A stretch of DNA of 64,000 nt, from contig JAGQDJ010000137.1 of NCBI GenBank assembly GCA_022885665.1, positions 1 to 64,000 on the forward strand, written 5' to 3'. A model generated the notes under the pieces. That model saw only the letters and a program-made list of their open reading frames with translations, was not told where the DNA came from and searched no databases. Origin of the DNA: Triops longicaudatus (taxonomy: Eukaryota > Arthropoda > Branchiopoda > Notostraca > Triopsidae). Position 1 is the first letter of the stretch, and every line of letters starts with the position of its first letter. Below are positions 14,001 through 25,830 of this stretch, piece after piece. Position numbers and translations under genes: made by a program.

Positions 14001-17000
14001 ATGCACGCAACCAAGACGTGGTTTGCGAATGTCAAGAAGGCTACGCAGGATCACGATGCGATGTCTGCGCCGATAACTACTTCGGCAACCCCGAAACTCC
14101 CGGTGGCACTTGTCAGTCCTGTCAATGCAACAATAACATCGACATTTCCCGTCCGGGTAACTGCGACGCGCGAACTGGTGAATGCGTCCAATGCTTGTTC
14201 AACACCGAAGGCTTTGCTTGCGAGCATTGCAAAGCCGGATATTATGGCGACGCAGTAAATCAACTCTGCACAGGTAAAAAGGCGGGAAAATTGAAACTAA
14301 TATTAAAAAAAGGGTTAAGTTGAATCAGGAAGTGAATTGAGATTAATTGAAACTAAATTAAATTTAAAAAGTAAGACACTTTCGTAATCGGTAAAGGAAC
14401 GCAGGTCTGCACGAAAGAACAACATGTTTTATGAGGACCGGAGAGAGGAGAAAGACTTTGTGTCTGGTGTTTAAATTCCACCTGAGTGAAAGGTTTTGAG
14501 TCGTGTAGCTTTCTTTACGTAGTCCCATTTTTAACTTTCTTTGAGTTTTTTCTCTTCATTCAATCGTTACTGCCGTTGTTCAGTTGTAGCGTTACAAGTA
14601 AAATTTTTTTGTTTTGTATTTGCTTGAATAAAAGAGAAGATAAGTAAAAGGTCAATTATAAGAACAATAAGCGAAACAATATACTAACTTTTCTATTTTG
14701 TGTTTTTAGAATGCGTTTGCAACATTCTTGGAACTGATGCCAGCTCGGGATCTTGCGACCGTGTCACTGGCCAATGCCCATGTTTGCCTAACGTCGAAGG
14801 TCTCTCTTGCGATCGCTGCGCTGCCGATCATTGGAAAATCGCGTCTGGAGAAGGTTGCGAAGCTTGCGACTGCGATCTTATCGGCTCAATGTCTTCTCAA
14901 TGTAATGAGTTTGACGGACAATGCGAGTGCCGTGAAGGTTTCGGTGGACGCAAGTGTGACCAGTGCCGCGCTAACTATTGGGGCAATCCGAGTGAAAACA
15001 CTTGCAGAGGTAAACGATCGTCCGTAAATCGTTTGCATACTTCCGTCACCAAAAAATAAGAAATAAAAGAGAAAAGAAAATTCAGTAAAAAAAAAAAACT
15101 AAAAAATAAATATAAATCACGGAACTCATTAGCTGTCATGGATTACAATAACTTTTGAAATCATTCGTTTAGCTTGTGAGTGCAATCCCGAAGGATCAGC
15201 GACTCTTCAGTGCGACCGTATTACTGGACACTGCGTGTGCTTGGAAGGAATTGGCGGAGTGAAATGCGACCGTTGTGCACGTGGCTACGTGGGTTCCTCG
15301 CCGTCTTGCCAGCCTTGTGGCGAGTGTTTCGATAACTGGGATCTCATTCTCAATGACTTAAGAGGTAAATATGAAAACAAGTACAATCACCTAGAACCCA
15401 TGTTGTCTTTTCACTTATTACAGCGCAAACGGAATCTGTCATCAAGTCCGCGTCCGAAATCCGCCAGACTGGAGCGACCGGAGCTTACACTCGAGAATTT
15501 GAGACTATGGAAGAAAAATTAGATCTTGTTAAACAGATTTTGCATAACACAACTCTCAGTGGGGACCAGCTGGTTGAACTGGGCGAAGTTCTCAACCGAT
15601 TGAAGTAAATAAATTAATGTAGTAAACAAGTAATCTAAAAGCTATTAATAAATAAATTAAATAAATAATGAATTTTAGCGAGCAAGTAAAATAAGCAAAA
15701 AATAAAAAAATAGCTAAGACAGTAAATTAAATAATAAATAAAAGTTAGTATCTTTAGAACGAAAAAGCTTAAAATAAATGTTCTCTACGTTTTCAATCTT
15801 CTTTAATGAGCTATAACTGTTGAAAAATGAGAGAAAAAATATGGAAAGTTGGAATTCTTATAACAGATGCTAATTGCGTATTATTTCCGTAGGCAAGAGT
15901 TAACGGATGCTGGAAAGCAACTGGACGAATTGGATACGTCCGTTGACGGCGTGACGCAACGAGTTTTCGTTGCGAACTTGGCTTTGGCTGGCTTACGCGA
16001 AAAAGCTGCTGAATTGCGCAAGGCTGCGCAAGACTTGAAAGACAAATCGACCGATTTGCAAGAAGAAAACATAGAAGGCGCACTTAACTTAACCCGCGAG
16101 GCCCGCGTTCGTGCCCAGAAAGCTCAAGACAAAGTTGAATACACCCAGCAAGCCGTATCGGATTCGGAACGCCAGCGTCGCCGTACTGATGCATTGTTGG
16201 CCCGTGCAGCCCCACACTTGCAAGAAACGCTAGAAGAGCAAGCTCAGCAATTGCGTGATATTGGAGCGCAAGTAGTAGCGATGGAGAAACAGATTCCTGA
16301 TTTGAACGAACAGGTCTGCGACGGTCGCGGCGATCCTTGCGATTCTTTGTGCGGAGGAGCAGGCTGTGGCAAATGCGGTGCCTTGTCGTGTGACGATGGC
16401 AGTGTGACCCGTTCCGAAACGGCACTAGGTTTGGCCCGCGAAGCGGAAGCCCACTTGAGAACGCGTCAAGCTGAAGCGGAAGAAATGTTGCGTGGTGTGC
16501 GTCAAGCTGAGCAGGAAGGCGAACAAAGTCTGATATTGGCTCAACAGGCAGCACTTGCGGCTGCATTGGCAAAGAACACGTCCTTCACTACTAAAAAAGA
16601 GATGGAAGACCTTATTAACCAAATTGAAGAATTTTTGGAACAAGTCGGAGCATCCCCGGCGGAAATTCGCAGTCTTTCCATGGAGGTAGGAGTCTGAAGT
16701 CCAAAGTCAGGAAGTTTCTAAAAGGGCTTTACGGAACTTTAGGTGATGGGCAAAGCTATTTCCTTGAAGCCTGAACAGATTACGGAGTTGGCACGCAAGA
16801 TCAACGACACCATTTCTTCCTTGACGAACATTGAAGCCATTCTAGCCGAAACGCACGGTGACTTGGAATTGGCGAACCGATTGAAAGAACGTGCCGACAA
16901 AGCCAAGTAATGTACTTCGTTTTTGTTATGAGTGTCATTCCTAATAAGGTTCGTTTAGGTCCGATGCGGAAGGCATTTTGGAGATCGCTCAAAAAGTCAT

Positions 17001-18441
17001 TGAAGCTTTGGATGCAGCCCAAGCTGCACAGGAACAAGCTCGGGTAGCCATTGACAAAGCTGAAGAAGATATCGCCTCTGGTGAACGCGATCTCACTCAG
17101 GTACGTGTGTTTTCCTTGAGATATATATCTTTCGTGGCAAACAATGCCTCGAGGCCATTTACGTAGAGTAGAACTTTGGGTTTATCAGCAAATTGGGACC
17201 GGAAGGTAGCTGTTAAGTCTTACATTTGGCAAAATAGGTACGCACAGTACAGTCGAAAAAATTTTATGGGGATAAAAGCGCTCAAATGACACCTGCGTGC
17301 CCAGTCACTGTCGAGCCCGGGGTTGGGTTGGAAAGGTAGCCGAGGACTGTTTCCAGCCTTGGCCGGACTTGTCTGAGCGCGCTCTATCCCTTTTCCCGAG
17401 ACATTCTTTTTTAACTGTATTGTACGTAGTGCATTGGGAAAGTTTTGAAAAGTTTTGATGCAAAAAAATATTCGAAAATAAATTGTATTTTTGGTACTTC
17501 AACTATACTTTCTGAGACCACCATGGAAGAACCTCAAATTATCCGTGACTTAGTGCCTTAAAAACAACGTAAAACCCTATGGTTAACGAAAGGAAACGTT
17601 TATGGAAGCGGTTGATATAACTTGATCTTCTCTAATCAGGGTTGACAAAATCGGAGTTGTATTGTGTTTTTCGTGTAGTAGGCATATATAAACACTTGAT
17701 ATCGTGATATTGTAGGCTACTTCAGATTCTTTTTCAAACTGTTTTCTGTATATGCGTTTCTTTTTTTCATTTAGTAGGGGAATATCTTCACACTATTTAG
17801 GCATTCGTAAGCATATTTTCAGGTTCTTATGTGAATGTACTTCATCATTTGAACAGATTGCCAGCGAAACTGCAGATGCCCAACTCAAAGCTAACGAATC
17901 CGTAACGGAAGTGGCCATTTTGCGAGATCGTCTGAAGGAGTTACAACGCCGAATTTTGAAAAATGAACGAGATGTCAAGGAAGCCAGTCGCGAAGCGGCC
18001 ACGGCTTCTACCTTGGCTGGTAAGGCGTCTCAGGATGCTGCTGAATTAGAAGCAGCATATCAACGAGCTTCACAGGCATTGGATGACAAATCCCAAGCGG
18101 GCAGTTTAGCCCGTGAGAGAGCGTCACGCTTGCAAGAACGAGCTAACCGATTGGCTGCTAATATTAGCGCCAAGATGCTCGAAATCAAAGGTACATAGTG
18201 CTTGTTTTTGTTTTCGAATTGAACCAACCTTATTAAATTCCATTTAACATCAAGCTAATTTAAAGTACCCTGACTTTACATACAAAATGTCTTGTTTATA
18301 GAAATGGAAGAGGAATATTCGTTGCACGAAAGAAAAATGGTGGATTTGTCCGAAGAGATTACGGCGTTGACCTCACGAATGTCTGTTTACTTGGAGTTCA
18401 TTGGCGATCGCTCCGAGTTTTACCGCACTTGTCAGAAATAA
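3211..18441 (+). CDS. LAMB1: Laminin subunit beta-1 type (LanB1-like), complete
   Basis: Basement-membrane protein that assembles with alpha and gamma chains into secreted laminin. Exons: 3211-3274, 4430-4522, 7132-7689 (start could be 7123), 9450-9571, 9668-9798, 9887-10061, 10583-10864, 11069-11489, 11551-11730, 11859-12184, 12246-12528, 12598-12725, 12792-12981, 13324-13467, 13653-14273, 14710-15009, 15173-15364, 15424-15604, 15893-16685, 16743-16906, 16959-17100, 17857-18190, 18302-18441. All phases match, giving about 1987 aa. Order: signal peptide (1-21), Ser/Thr-rich insertion (about 53-238), LN domain (about 240-490; CYPATGNLLIGR, TWWQSQNG), LE repeats, beta-type IV domain (about 785-985), more LE repeats to about 1390, then coiled coil. 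The coiled coil contains the beta-specific Cys-rich knob (DPCDSLCGGAGCGKCG) near 1610 and ends FYRTCQK, whose Cys is the expected interchain bond. Drosophila LanB1 is about 1790 aa; the excess is mostly exon 3. Confidence 0.96.
3275..4429 (+). other. Laminin intron 1
   Basis: Intron after the signal-peptide exon (donor GTTAGT, acceptor TTGTAG). It holds a 22-nt A tract at 4332-4353. I see no gene inside. Confidence 0.5.
4332..4353. repeat. A22 homopolymer
   Basis: Uninterrupted run of 22 A in laminin intron 1. Confidence 0.9.
4523..7131 (+). other. Laminin intron 2 (2.6 kb)
   Basis: Long intron between the Arg/Pro-rich linker exon and the Ser/Thr-rich exon. A pyrimidine-rich tract at 7010-7075 precedes the acceptor. 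I see no gene or recognisable repeat. Confidence 0.4.
7690..9449 (+). other. Laminin intron 3 (1.8 kb)
   Basis: Intron between the Ser/Thr-rich exon and the first LN-domain exon. A GGTTCGATTC string at 8524 resembles a Pol III B box, but no complete tRNA shape is visible. Confidence 0.4.
10960..11037. repeat. (ATT)n microsatellite in a laminin intron
   Basis: About 25 tandem ATT units just upstream of the acceptor at 11069. The tract serves as part of the T-rich region before that exon. Confidence 0.9.
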
Positions 18442-18804
18442 TCATCTTAACCTCACTTCCCCAGGCCACCTTTCCCCCCTTCCTCTACTTGTCAAACCTG
18501 GATTTATTACTTGCTGTTAAAGCGAAGTTCGGTCTTCCCACCAAAACTAGGAGAGTTTCTTTCGCACGGAGATTTAATACTATTGTTAAACATTCGTCAG
18601 GATGAGTTTAAAAGAAGGTGCCTTTTTAACGTGCCAAAAAGTTGAATTCTTTAACGTGTCATTTTGAGAAGAAAAGAGAAATAACCTTTTTCTATTTAGT
18701 GCCTTTTTATAGCGAACAATTCACTCTTGTCGCAAATTTGCGGGTGTTAAGTTTGTTCAACAGGTTTCTTTGCAACTCGTGTCGAAACTTGTGGGACGAT
18801 TTGG

Positions 18805-18810
18805 ATTAAA
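18805..18810 (+). terminator. Possible variant poly(A) signal ATTAAA for laminin
   Basis: ATTAAA about 365 nt past the laminin stop. I see no AATAAA between 18442 and 19274 on this strand, so this is the best candidate but weak. Confidence 0.25.
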
Positions 18811-19183
18811 AAGATGGGTAGTCTGACCTTTGTATAGCAGCTTGTACAAAAGTTTAACCCCTTTGAAAAAGTGCCTTGGCCAATCGCGGTTTCAGTTAAT
18901 TTCCGTGCGAGAATCTCATTCGTCGAGATTTGCCACGCAACTCTTCTCAGACCGCTTGTGTTCAGTTCTGCTGTCGTTGATAGCATAAAATCGTGTAGAA
19001 AGACTATCAACATTTTTTGACAAGCTTTTGTAGTCTTTTTATGTTATTACCCCGGACAACAATAGATTGAAAGACGAAATTTCTCCACTTTAAAATCTTT
19101 GTTGATTAGTCTCATTGTAGTACAGCACATACAAACATAACAGGTAAAATTTGGGAAAAGTTCCAGAGAAACTCAATTACAAT

Positions 19184-19189
19184 TTTATT
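19184..19189 (-). terminator. Poly(A) signal AATAAA for PIGW
   Basis: TTTATT on the plus strand, i.e. AATAAA on the minus strand, 86 nt beyond the PIGW stop codon. Confidence 0.5.
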
Positions 19190-19274
19190 TTCAATTTGCC
19201 CTTAAATTTAATTTGACGTAGGAACGAAATTATAGCGTTAGGGATTTAAAATCACCCAATTATTGTGGAATGCA

Positions 19275-21143
19275 TCACTTTAAACGGAATTGCCATCTTT
19301 GAATGTACAAAGTTGTCGTCAAACACATCAAAAGTTGGACATAAACAGTTAGAATCACAATGGAGGACAAAGTTTGGGTATGGACGGTATCAAACGTCAA
19401 GTTTACTAAACCAGTGAGTACGTTAGCCGCCAGGAAAAACAACATACCATTAAAGTTTATGACTCGCATTAAATAAGGCTCCGTGAATAGAGGCAATTCT
19501 TTGGTTTGGACGATCCCTTCCGCGGCTCTTTTGCTGACAATTCTCTCTCTCTTGTACTGCGTCAGCTTTAGCAGGATTTCTAACGCAATCACTAGCATCA
19601 GGACTGCCAAATTATAAAATACCTACAGGGAAAAAATACACCAAAAATTTAAAAACGACACCGGTAAAGAAATATTTCCGTTTTTTTTTATAAGAAAGAG
19701 TAAGAAATGATACAACGCACCATCCAAGCGACATAAGCCCCGTTTGCTAAACGACGCGACGGTGGAGCGAAGACGAAACTCAAGGTACTTGATGCAATCA
19801 AGGCAACTAGTGCCACACCAGCTAGTTTTACCCATGCTCGCAACAAATCGCCTATATTCGCCCTAGGAAGAGACAAAATTAGGCACCTATCGTCAAGGTA
19901 TTGAAGTTACGAATTTACGGTGAGTTCATAGCGCGCTTAATTTCCATTGCGAAGAAATGCAGAGCAGCGTAGCCCAATAATGAGAAGATGCCTTCCCGAT
20001 TTGCAGATAAGAAATTGTAACGCGGTGTATCGCCCAAAATCCAGTTTTCTACGCCGAGCTTCAAAAGCAGTTCATAAGCACCTAAGATGAACACGGCTAA
20101 TTTGAGAGGTCGGTGCTCGGGGAACGACTCAGTCAGCCACGCGCAAAAAATCTAAGATCAGTAAAGTGACATTTTGCGATCAATTTTGCACCGTAAGTAG
20201 AGTCTATCGACTAACTTTCGTGAAAGCGAGTGTGAAGAAGAAGTTCCAGTGGACTCCGTACTCGGAGACAACTTCATGGTAGTTGACAGCTTGAAGCGAA
20301 ATCAAACGCAATAGTCCCAGTACGATCAACAAAGCGGAGCTTTTTACTTCCCGGAAGAATAAAGACTGCTTCGGTCTAGAAGACGCTGAAGAAAGTCCAT
20401 GGATAAACGTAAAACCACCCACGCCGGTGTCCATCAAACTAAAGCCGAAAGTTTCCGTTTTGCAGAACCTTCGTGGAAAACTCGGGAAGTCCACCGCGAG
20501 GATGCAAACTACTGTTGCTAGCATCATAGCGCCTCTAAAGTTTGTGATGTAGCATGGACGTTGCTGAGAGGAGCAGGACGACAATAACGAATATAGCAAA
20601 AAAATTACAAATAATGAGACAAATAATTCGGACAAAATTCATTGAATAAATCGGGCAAATCGGACAAAACTCAGGAAAAGAATCGACTGAATCATTACCG
20701 ACTGAATCGTGACGTCTAAAAAATTTGAGCTTCCCATTGTTTTATAAGGGCTTGGCGAATGGTAGCAGTTAAGGTATATAAGGCAACTTATAACGAGGAG
20801 CAGTATACCCACAGTCCAATAGCTATGTTCCGAAAACACTGTCAGGTTTAAGATCACGAGTGGAATTGATATTACAAATTCAGTCAAGGTTTGTATCCTG
20901 ATAAATGAAAGCATACTTTAATGCTATGTCATTTGTGTAAGAAAAGTTTTACCAAGTTCTGGAGTAGTAAGGTAAATAGGGATATTGGCTAGGTAGAAGC
21001 CACGGCAAAGACAACGAAACGATGGCATTAGATAAGGGAAAAGCTAAAATGATCGATAGAGTTTCCGTTGGACGCATCCCTGCGTAATTTTTCACAAACT
21101 GCGTGTGAATTGTACGGTAGTCTGGCGCACTCATTGTACCCAT
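19275..21143 (-). CDS. PIGW: PIGW / GWT1, GPI-anchor inositol acyltransferase
   Basis: ER membrane enzyme that acylates the inositol of glucosaminyl-phosphatidylinositol early in GPI-anchor synthesis. Six minus-strand exons: 20953-21143, 20699-20897, 20216-20563, 19919-20151, 19721-19862, 19275-19622, all in phase, about 486 aa (human 504). Many hydrophobic segments are seen. Family motifs read clearly: AVDFPSFPRRFCKTE, SLMDTGVGGF, EYGVHWNFFFT, LSANREGIFSLLGY and LANVLTGLVNLTFDT. The first ATG at 21143 gives MGTMSAPDY; a second in-frame ATG lies nine bases on (21134) and could be used instead. The gene is head to head with GTF3C1, 735 bp between start codons. Confidence 0.94.
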
Positions 21144-21878
21144 GTTAAAATCTAGTGAATGGCACGTCTGACGGTTGGCTCTCTGTATTTTGTTGTGCTT
21201 TTGCCAGTCAGAAAGCACGTGGTCTTTGTTTTTTGAATTGTCAAAAGTCTAGGTACGCCCTAGAGAGACTGGACGAAAAGCGACTGCTAGGAGCGTGTAT
21301 TTACTGGAGCGACTCGTTTCACGCGGATTCGCCACGCGTTGATGCATAAATATTAAAAAATTCAAAATAGAAACCATACTTTCCCCTATAAATTTTTATT
21401 TTGTGTTTAGTTTATATGAATGAAATTATTTGATACCTTACTAACAAAAAATGAATAAAACCATGACCGTCTAGAATGCACCATTAGTAATTTGGTTCAT
21501 ACTCACTTCGTTTTGGCAAAGGTTAAAAAATTCAAATTAAGTTTAATAAACAAGTGTGTTCACTTTTTTATATATAAATATTAAAATGTCATTTGTGGGA
21601 TTGTAAGGCTTTAGAAGAAATCTTGCTGATAATCGTTTTAGGGAAATTTGTCGAAACGGATCAATCGCGTAAGCCGAGTTTACCCTCAGAAACACGTGGA
21701 CTTGAGTGACTTGTGTTGACATTGTCTCTTCTGCAGGTTCAATTGGATTTTCTGGAGCCACTATTTGTTTAATTCCTTTAACTTGTGTCAGTGGGTTTGG
21801 ATGGATAACAAGTGAATTCGTTTCAGTATTTGCAGAAGTTAAACTGATTTTGGGAACGTACGACCAAAATCCGTCAAC
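21144..21878. promoter_or_regulatory. Shared divergent promoter region, PIGW / GTF3C1
   Basis: 735 bp between oppositely directed start codons, with no coding exon visible. It must hold the 5' UTRs and promoters of both genes. I recognise no specific motif. Confidence 0.5.
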
Positions 21879-24800
21879 ATGAAGGACCCAGATTCCCTCG
21901 ATGTTCCTGGGGCTGTTTTGGATGAAATAGCCCTTGAAGGTCTTGATGGCATAACTTTGTCTGGTAAAACTCTTGTTTACAGTACGTCAAGTTTAATTTG
22001 CATAAAAATTTCTTTTGTCCAGCTCTATGGCAAAGGCTGGCAGGTAGGGAAGGCTTTCCCCTAAAGCTGGATGATAACAGCAAAGCTTACCTCTTCGAAG
22101 TTGTAAAATTAGAGGAAGAAGTGAAAGCATTTCTTCTTAAAGAACCCAGGAAGCCCTTGGTAATTTTTGTACGCTCGGATTATAATGCAATGGAAGGCAG
22201 TTACACGAGCGTTGTGAGTATTGATATTATTTTATGTCTTTCCTGATCTTAATAATTTCATACTGTTTCTGCTTATTAGGACATGCCGGAGGAGATCTAC
22301 CCGAATAGTCCTGTAGACGATACGGTGAATCACATTCGAGGCTCTTGTGCTTCATATTACACGCGCGTAGACATAACGCCAGAGTTTCAATCGACTAACT
22401 ATAAAGATGCTTTAGAAAAATGGGGCGAACACCTAGTCGTTGTAGCCTCACAAAGAGCTCGTAATCAAGCCCTTACCGGTAGTGCCTCTATTCTCAGTCC
22501 TGAAGTGGGCCTGAATCATTACGTCCTCCTTGAGCGCATTGGACGTTCTCGGCGTGTAGGCCTGAGTACCCACGAAAAGGAAATCGGTGTTTTGAATATC
22601 CCTCCTAAAACTGTGTTCTATTTTCGTAAGAAGCTAGTCCGGCTGAAGTTCATTATCAAACAAGTAAATTGCGAGAAATCTTCTAAAGTTGATAAGTAGT
22701 CTGAACTTTTTGTTTCCTTGCAGCATGTAGGGTTTCGTCTTGCTGGGCGATATATTTCGGCGTCCTTGTTACACTTGACACGTTTCGCCACTTATTTGCG
22801 TCCCAGAATGTTGACTATTGGCGCACAAGTGATCGAAATGTTGGTCAACGCCCCTAAACACATGCTGATCTACTCTGATGTCAACGCCGTTATTGCTTCT
22901 AAAACGCATTCCAAGAAATTGTTTTCTTTACCACAGTTCCGGAAGTATGTCCTGACCGATGAGGTAACTGCGATCTGTATGAGGTTCCTTGCAAATTCTT
23001 CAGCTTAGAAAAAAAAATCTCAGTCGTTTTAGTGTCACATGTTTAGAACTATTTGCATTCTAAGGAAACCTTTTTGTTGATTACCTATTATTTTTTAAAA
23101 ATATTTTTTATATTATTATTTCCTAGCGAGTTCCACATCGTACGCTTTTCCCCGAAGCGCCTATGAAAGAGTGGAAGAACAAGAACGGTTCCGAAAAGAC
23201 CATCCGTGTCTTAATGCTCCGGAGTCCTGATACGAAACCGGAGGATATTTTCCAAGACGATGAGGCCGAAGAAGATGAAGACGACGAAGGAGGATTTGGT
23301 ATTTTAAAATCTCAAAAATCTTAAAAGCAAATTGTATATTAATAGTACAACTAAAGTATATGGCACCATTCATGTATACGAGTAGCAGTATTACGAACAA
23401 TCCGGCAAAATACTTGACATTAATGAGTATTACTTTAAACTTTTCGCATTTTTATAGGTATCTTAAACCAAAGTGAGCTGAAAAGTAACATGACATTAAC
23501 CCGACAAGGCTACGAGCTTATCAAGGAGGCTGGTGGTGAAGGATTGAGTCAAAATCAGCTAGGTTCAATGTTAGGACTCAGCAAGTTGGACTCGCGTACG
23601 GTTTGTCGTGCCTTAACGCGATCGGGACAGGCTAAAACGTATTTTAAAGATCAAGGCAAACAGCGCTGTTGCATGTAAGTTCGTTACTTTGCTTCACCAC
23701 CGTAGTTCGTGACATGAGATTTTATCATTTTTCCAAGGTTTTATGCGAGCTGTTTTGGAGAGTCTGGTGAGAGCCACGTGAGGATGAAATCCGAGAAAGA
23801 AAAATTCGTTAGCTTGTTAACGAGCACTGTAGGTGACGCTGAGCCGAAGCTTCCAGCAATACCGTCAAGGAGCGTAACGCCAATTTCGTCGTTGGCAGGT
23901 GATGAAAGCCAAGGTGTGAAATTAGAGAATGTATCCGATGCCGGTACGCCTTCCAAGACGACGCTGGACGATAGTGTTGGTGTCTTTGAAGAAAGCGTAG
24001 AGGATGACTTCAATTTAGTGTAATCTGCTACTTTGTGTTAACGAAATTGAGTCGTCTTTATATGAGATGTGTTTTCTAGGGCGGACCAAGGGAACTTGCT
24101 GAAAAGTCTCGAAGTTGGCACCATGAAGTCTCGAAATGAGCTTTCGTTACGATTTATCAAACGAGCCAACATTATTATGCAAGCCATTAACGAAGGATTA
24201 GTAATTGAGAGCCCTGTCATTCTGGAAAGAGTAATTCTTGTTTTGAACTAGTTGTTTTAAACTAGTTGTTTTTAACTAGTTAAACTCAAATTTGCCTATT
24301 GTAGTTGATTACCCAGGAAGAAGCTAAAGAAGGCATCAAAGAACGAATGGATCGCAAGTCCTTGCAGCGCATTTTGCAACGTTTGGCTAAAGACCGACAC
24401 TTAAAGAACATGAAAGTGGTACTCAAGTCGGAAGATAAGGAGAAAGTATTGCATTTTATTTGCCACCCTTCCATCACAACAGGTACAACTCCACCAACAC
24501 AGAAAAAAGCAGCATAACTGGGAACGTTTCTGTATCCGTAGATAATTCAGTGATTCGCTCTGCCGTAGAGCAAGCAAAATTGAAATTCTTGGCACCTAGT
24601 CGAGAAATGCTGAACGTCATGCAGCAAATGAAAGAAAATGAAACGCGAGAAAAGGCACTTTCGGTTAGCTGGCCAGAGTCAGCCGAAGTTCCATCCACTG
24701 ATACACTGAAAAGTAGTGTTATGGAACTAAAGGAGTTGACCACAGTTCCCCAGGCTCCTTTACCAGCTTTGGATGCCAAGCCGTGGAATCGAGTAAGCTT

Positions 24801-24950
24801 TTTTACTTTATGTGTTTCATTTGAACACGTCTGTTGTTGGACGTTACTTCCCTGCAGATTTGCAAGTTAATAACAATAAATATATAAATTATTAAAGATT
24901 TGAATTACGTGATTTCTGTTATTCTCCTTTTACATGAAGGTTTGGAATGA

Positions 24951-24986
<36 letters not shown>

Positions 24987-25796
24987 ATTTATTTATTTAT
25001 TTATTTGTTATTATTTTTTTCAGGCATATGGCAGACAGTACGGTATTGAGCCGAAATTCATCCGCATGAGAGAACTGCACAAGTTTCTGTTCTACTTGAC
25101 ATACGCCTATGGTGGTGATGCAAATTTGGATCAGACTGAAGCCGTCGCCAAATTAAAAGAACAGGAGCCTTCATTGGCTGCAGAATTGCCAGGAAACTTG
25201 CCGCGACTCTACCGAACGCAAGTACATTGGGCTATGTTTGTCCCTCCGCTACCCCAGCACCAAGGTTGGCCCACAGGGTGGTGTTTCTTTTGCGACGTTC
25301 TGTTACGTACACCCTTGTCGTTGTTCGTCAAGTTGGTGCTCCTCTCCTTTAAAATTGACGGTTTGGAGGAGTGGCTTCAGCATCCCGTCAAGCAGCATTA
25401 CTTGATTTATCAGCTGCCTTTGCATGTCCGGCAATTGCTGCTTTTCTCACGCAAATATCTTTTCTCGATACATGAAGTCGCCACGCGGTTGTGTTTCGTG
25501 GGTTTGTTGCAGTTCGGGCCGCGAAGTCTGAAAGAAAAAGATCAAGTAAGTGTTGTTGGCTTTTATTTTACTCCATGAATTTTTCGTTAATTCCATTTTC
25601 TTTTCTTGTGTTCACTTTTTTGCAGAAGAAAGCTTTATAAACGTAAAATCTTTGCATTATTCGTTAAAATCCTAAAGTTAAACGTATAATTTTGTATTCT
25701 CCTGTCGGAAACTAGAAATTCTGAAAGGTGAAAATCCTATTTATAAAAGAGCGTGACAAAATCTTAATTGGAGAATAAAAACTGCTCGGTTTCTTT

Positions 25797-25830
<34 letters not shown>

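Noticed and set aside
17290..17410. GC-richer block in the laminin intron, considered as a transposon relic
   Set aside because: No terminal repeats, tRNA boxes or coding remnant visible.
24483..24502. A 20-nt GT-AG intron or a 1-base indel in an A6 run in GTF3C1, to join two frames
   Set aside because: A normal 59-nt intron (24483-24541) with acceptor CCGTAG joins the frames and places DNSVIRSAVEQ right after the CHPS motif, as in the human protein.
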